From: an uncultured Mycoplasmatota bacterium
GTDB lineage: Bacteria; Bacillota_I; Bacilli_A; RF39; UBA660
Direction of reading: 5' to 3'
Length of the DNA stretch: 8,578 nt
Assembly: GCA_900556025.1 (NCBI GenBank)
Contig: USNG01000048.1
Span: 1 to 8,578 of the forward strand
A model generated the notes under the pieces. It was given only the letters and a program-made list of their open reading frames with translations, had not been told where the DNA came from and searched no databases. The translations under genes were made by a program, and so were the position numbers. Numbering within the stretch: position 1 is the stretch's first letter; each line of letters begins with the position of its first letter. This document shows positions 6,432-8,578 of this stretch, in pieces.

Positions 6432-8070
6432 ATAAATTATTATATCTTTTCTCTATTCTATCTTTTCCAAGTAACTTCATAATTTCATATAAATCTGGAG
6501 TCATTGATTTAGAAGTTAAAGCAACTCTTAATACAGTTGAAATATCTGCAACATTTCCTTTATAATTTTCTGGATTTTTCTTATATTCTTTTATATTAGA
6601 AGCATATCCAAGTTCATCACACATATCTTTAACTTTATTAAACCATGTTTCTTTATCATCAGTTTCACTATAATATTTACTCATATATGTATTTAAAATA
6701 TTCTTTATTTCATTCATATCAGTAATATTTTTCCATTCATATTCTTTATCTTTAGACTCAAATATATCATCATACATATACCAAATTAAATCTTCAATCA
6801 TAGAATAATGAGCAATATCTTTACGAGGTTTTTCTTGTTCTCTTTCTATATTTAAAATACTTGTATAATAATCTTTATCTCTAAGAATTAAATTATGTAA
6901 TGATTCACTATATTTAATAGACCAATTAAGTGTTTCCTCACATAAGTCTTTAGCACTCATTTTAGAAATAACTGTTTTAGAAATATTATCTAGTTTTTCT
7001 AAATCATAATAAGCTCCATTAGAAGACATTTTACTAGGATTATACTCAAAATCTAAAAATGTTTTATCAGGATTCATAGTATGCCATTCTTCATAATTAG
7101 AATTAATAATTGTCATTAATGACTCAATCATAGCTTCTTTTGGATAACCAAGTTCAGAATAATATGACATAGTTGCTTCTGGATCTTTTCTCTTGCTTAT
7201 TTTTCTAATACTATTTCCTTCTTTTTTAATAATTAAAGGAGTATGTACATATTTAGGTAATTCAAATCCAAATGTTTGAAATAATTCAACATGTTTAGGA
7301 GCACTACTTAACCATTCTTCTCCTCTTACAACATATGTTGTTCTCATTAAACGATCATCTACTAAATGAGCAAAATGATATGTTGGAAGTAAATTATCAC
7401 TCTTCATAATAACAAAATCTTCATCATTCTCACTTAATTCTAAATCACCTTTAACTTCATCATGAAATTTAAATTTACGTTCAAAATCACCCATAGATTT
7501 AAATCTTATAACATAAGGTTCTCCAGCTTTAATTCTATTAATTGCTTCTTCTGGTGTAATATTTCTACATTTAGCATATTTACCATAATATCCAGTTCTT
7601 TGTTTCTTATGATCTTGCATCACTCTTAATTCTTCTAAAGTTTCTTTAGTACAAAAGCATGGATAAGCACGCCCTATTTCAATTAAATGTTTAATAAAAG
7701 CATGATATATTTCTTTTCTTTCGCTTTGAACATAAGGTCCATAATTTCCAACTGTCTTACCATCTAATTCATATTCATCTGGTACAAGATCATAATAATA
7801 TAAAGCATCTCTAATTAAATTAACAGCTTCACTCATCTCTCTTTTTTGATCAGTATCTTCTATTCTTAAATAAAATACTCCATTATTATTTTTAGCTAAT
7901 AATACATCAATTATAGCTTGAAAAATACCACCAATATGAACATATCCAGTAGGACTAGGAGCAAATCTAGTAACAACTTGTCCATTTCTAGAAGGATACA
8001 TTTTTTCATAATCTTCTATAGTTTTATTGATATTAGGAAATATCAAATCAGCTAAATCTTTATTTGTCAT
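6430..8070 (-). CDS. gltX: glutamate--tRNA ligase
   Basis: A class I synthetase that charges tRNA-Glu. It has 'FAPSPTGYVHIGG' with the HIGH-type motif HIGG at 45-48, 'FYLRIEDTD' at 66-74, and 'YVVRGEEWL' at 246-254. The KMSKS-type loop is KISKR at 290-294. C138, C140, Y165 and C168 look like the zinc site of the acceptor-binding domain. A helical anticodon-binding region fills the C-terminal third. At 546 aa it is longer than the roughly 470-490 aa of the common form. It begins with an extra segment of about 30 residues ('MTNKDLADLIFPN...') that is typical of the longer clostridial-type GltX. The ATG has GAGGTG four bases upstream and its own promoter. Whether it also charges tRNA-Gln cannot be told here. 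Confidence 0.96.
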   Translation of the reverse strand: MTNKDLADLIFPNINKTIEDYEKMYPSRNGQVVTRFAPSPTGYVHIGGIFQAIIDVLLAKNNNGVFYLRIEDTDQKREMSEAVNLIRDALYYYDLVPDEYELDGKTVGNYGPYVQSERKEIYHAFIKHLIEIGRAYPCFCTKETLEELRVMQDHKKQRTGYYGKYAKCRNITPEEAINRIKAGEPYVIRFKSMGDFERKFKFHDEVKGDLELSENDEDFVIMKSDNLLPTYHFAHLVDDRLMRTTYVVRGEEWLSSAPKHVELFQTFGFELPKYVHTPLIIKKEGNSIRKISKRKDPEATMSYYSELGYPKEAMIESLMTIINSNYEEWHTMNPDKTFLDFEYNPSKMSSNGAYYDLEKLDNISKTVISKMSAKDLCEETLNWSIKYSESLHNLILRDKDYYTSILNIEREQEKPRKDIAHYSMIEDLIWYMYDDIFESKDKEYEWKNITDMNEIKNILNTYMSKYYSETDDKETWFNKVKDMCDELGYASNIKEYKKNPENYKGNVADISTVLRVALTSKSMTPDLYEIMKLLGKDRIEKRYNNL

Positions 8071-8093
8071 AAAACACCTCTTAACATTTACAA

Positions 8094-8122
8094 ATTATAT
8101 AATATTTTATAAATAAAAACAA
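8094..8122 (-). promoter_or_regulatory. promoter of gltX
   Basis: Minus-strand TTGTTT (8122-8117), 17 bases, TATAAT (8099-8094). The -35 overlaps the end of the preceding gene's terminator. Transcription would start about 20 bases before the ATG, leaving no room for a T-box leader. Confidence 0.55.
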
Positions 8123-8138
8123 GACAAATTGTCTTGTT
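8115..8138 (-). terminator. intrinsic terminator of the small membrane protein gene
   Basis: Perfect 9-bp arms AACAAGACA / TGTCTTGTT (8118-8126 and 8130-8138) with a 3-base loop, ending in five T on the minus strand. It starts at the TAA stop codon (8139-8137). Confidence 0.8.
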
Positions 8139-8382
8139 AACAAACTTTAATTACGACCATCACAAATACAACACTTACTACTGCAATTAAAGACATCAGA
8201 AAGTAATCAGTCATTCTCATTTTCTTTTTCTTTTTTACTACTTCAGGTTCTTCATCAATAATAGTTTTCTCTAATATTGGCTCCATCTTAATTGTATTTA
8301 ATAATTCTTCTTGTTTTCTAATTTGTTCATCTATATCAATAATTGCTGTTGTTTCAAATAAAGCATCTTCGTTCATGTTCAT
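8137..8382 (-). CDS. small single-pass membrane protein, function unknown
   Basis: 81 aa, not recognised. Residues 1-50 are acidic with a helical, possibly coiled-coil stretch ('IDEQIRKQEELLNTIK'). A basic KKKKK run follows at 51-55. The C-terminus is one membrane segment (about 60-79, 'FLMSLIAVVSVVFVMVVI') ending in VC. The charge pattern, basic just before the membrane segment, suggests the N-terminal part faces the cytoplasm, as in a tail-anchored protein. A GGAAG lies about seven bases before the ATG at 8382, although an in-frame ATG two codons later (8376) is also possible. It has its own promoter and terminator, so it is a single-gene unit between a tRNA and gltX. Confidence 0.7.
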   Translation of the reverse strand: MNMNEDALFETTAIIDIDEQIRKQEELLNTIKMEPILEKTIIDEEPEVVKKKKKMRMTDYFLMSLIAVVSVVFVMVVIKVC

Positions 8383-8412
8383 ATTGTCACTTCCTTATTT
8401 TGTTATATATCT

Positions 8413-8441
8413 ATCATAGCAAAAATAAATAAAGAATACAA
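8413..8441 (-). promoter_or_regulatory. promoter of the small membrane protein gene
   Basis: Minus-strand TTGTAT (8441-8436), 17 bases, TATGAT (8418-8413). The start would lie about 25 bases before the ATG. Confidence 0.5.
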
Positions 8442-8451
8442 TAATTTACAT

Positions 8452-8476
8452 AAAAAAACTCAAGATTTCTTGAGTT
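8452..8476 (-). terminator. intrinsic terminator after tRNA-Ser
   Basis: Perfect 8-bp arms AACTCAAG / CTTGAGTT (8457-8464 and 8469-8476), 4-base loop, then seven T on the minus strand. It begins about ten bases after the encoded CCA end of the tRNA. Confidence 0.85.
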
Positions 8477-8486
8477 AATTTCTATA

Positions 8487-8577
8487 TGGCGGAGACAGAG
8501 AGATTTGAACTCTCGCACCAGTTTCCCGATCTACACCCTTAGCAGGGGCGCCTCTTCAGCCTCTTGAGTATGTCTCC
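8487..8577 (-). tRNA. tRNA-Ser (anticodon GCT)
   Basis: The 91-base minus-strand RNA folds as a tRNA with a 7-bp acceptor stem GGAGACA / TGTCTCC, discriminator G and an encoded CCA. The anticodon stem CGCCC / GGGTG holds the loop CTGCTAA, giving anticodon GCT (8543-8541), which reads AGC and AGT. The T-arm is GAGAG-TTCAAAT-CTCTC. The long variable arm is the class II form seen in serine tRNAs. The gene ends one base from the right edge of the window and is complete. Confidence 0.97.
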
Positions 8578-8578
8578 A

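Noticed and set aside
6305..6565. 86-aa plus-strand frame
   Set aside because: It is antisense to the end of gltX and to the rsgA leader, starts within a hairpin, and has no ribosome binding site or recognisable domain.
8071..8136. T-box riboswitch ahead of gltX
   Set aside because: Only about 20 transcribed bases precede the ATG, and the hairpin present belongs to the preceding gene's terminator.

Overview
This is an AT-rich window read with the standard bacterial code: TGG encodes Trp, and TGA, TAG and TAA all act as stops. Three genes are recognisable sporulation genes (gerM, gerE, spoIIIAH). With AGGAGG-type ribosome binding sites and classical -35/-10 promoters, this points to an endospore-forming low-GC Bacillota, probably an uncultured Bacilli/Mollicutes-related lineage with a compact genome. 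The taxonomic placement is inference.

Layout, left to right; everything is on the minus strand except one small regulator. 12-1743: a sporulation block, transcribed spoIIIAH -> gerE -> gerM. A good sigma-K-type promoter precedes gerE and a weaker sigma-E-like element precedes gerM. 1777-4976: a phosphorelay operon, transcribed as a 7-TM hybrid histidine kinase, then an Hpt protein with a long (QPVAPxxPV)n tail, then a receiver domain. All His and Asp phosphotransfer residues expected for His->Asp->His->Asp are present. The last receiver has no start codon of its own. It joins the Hpt-repeat protein in the +1 frame exactly at a CCC-TAG site, so the intact product would be a 410-aa Hpt-linker-REC protein made by +1 frameshifting, or a gene broken by one inserted base. 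This is the most interesting point in the window.

4990-5331: a plus-strand XRE-family repressor, divergent from the kinase. A perfect 16-bp palindrome lies within its promoter, and the predicted transcript is almost leaderless. 5310-6431: rsgA, converging on the repressor with overlapping 3' ends that share one bidirectional terminator. Ahead of rsgA are a strong promoter, a possible 11-codon leader ORF and a 10-bp-arm hairpin. 6430-8122: gltX. 8115-8441: a small single-pass membrane protein of unknown function. 8452-8577: tRNA-Ser(GCT) with its terminator.

The genes are tightly packed. Five intrinsic terminators overlap or abut the stop codon of the gene they end. The sporulation and phosphorelay blocks are separated by a clear terminator. 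Their adjacency suggests, but does not show, that the phosphorelay feeds into sporulation.
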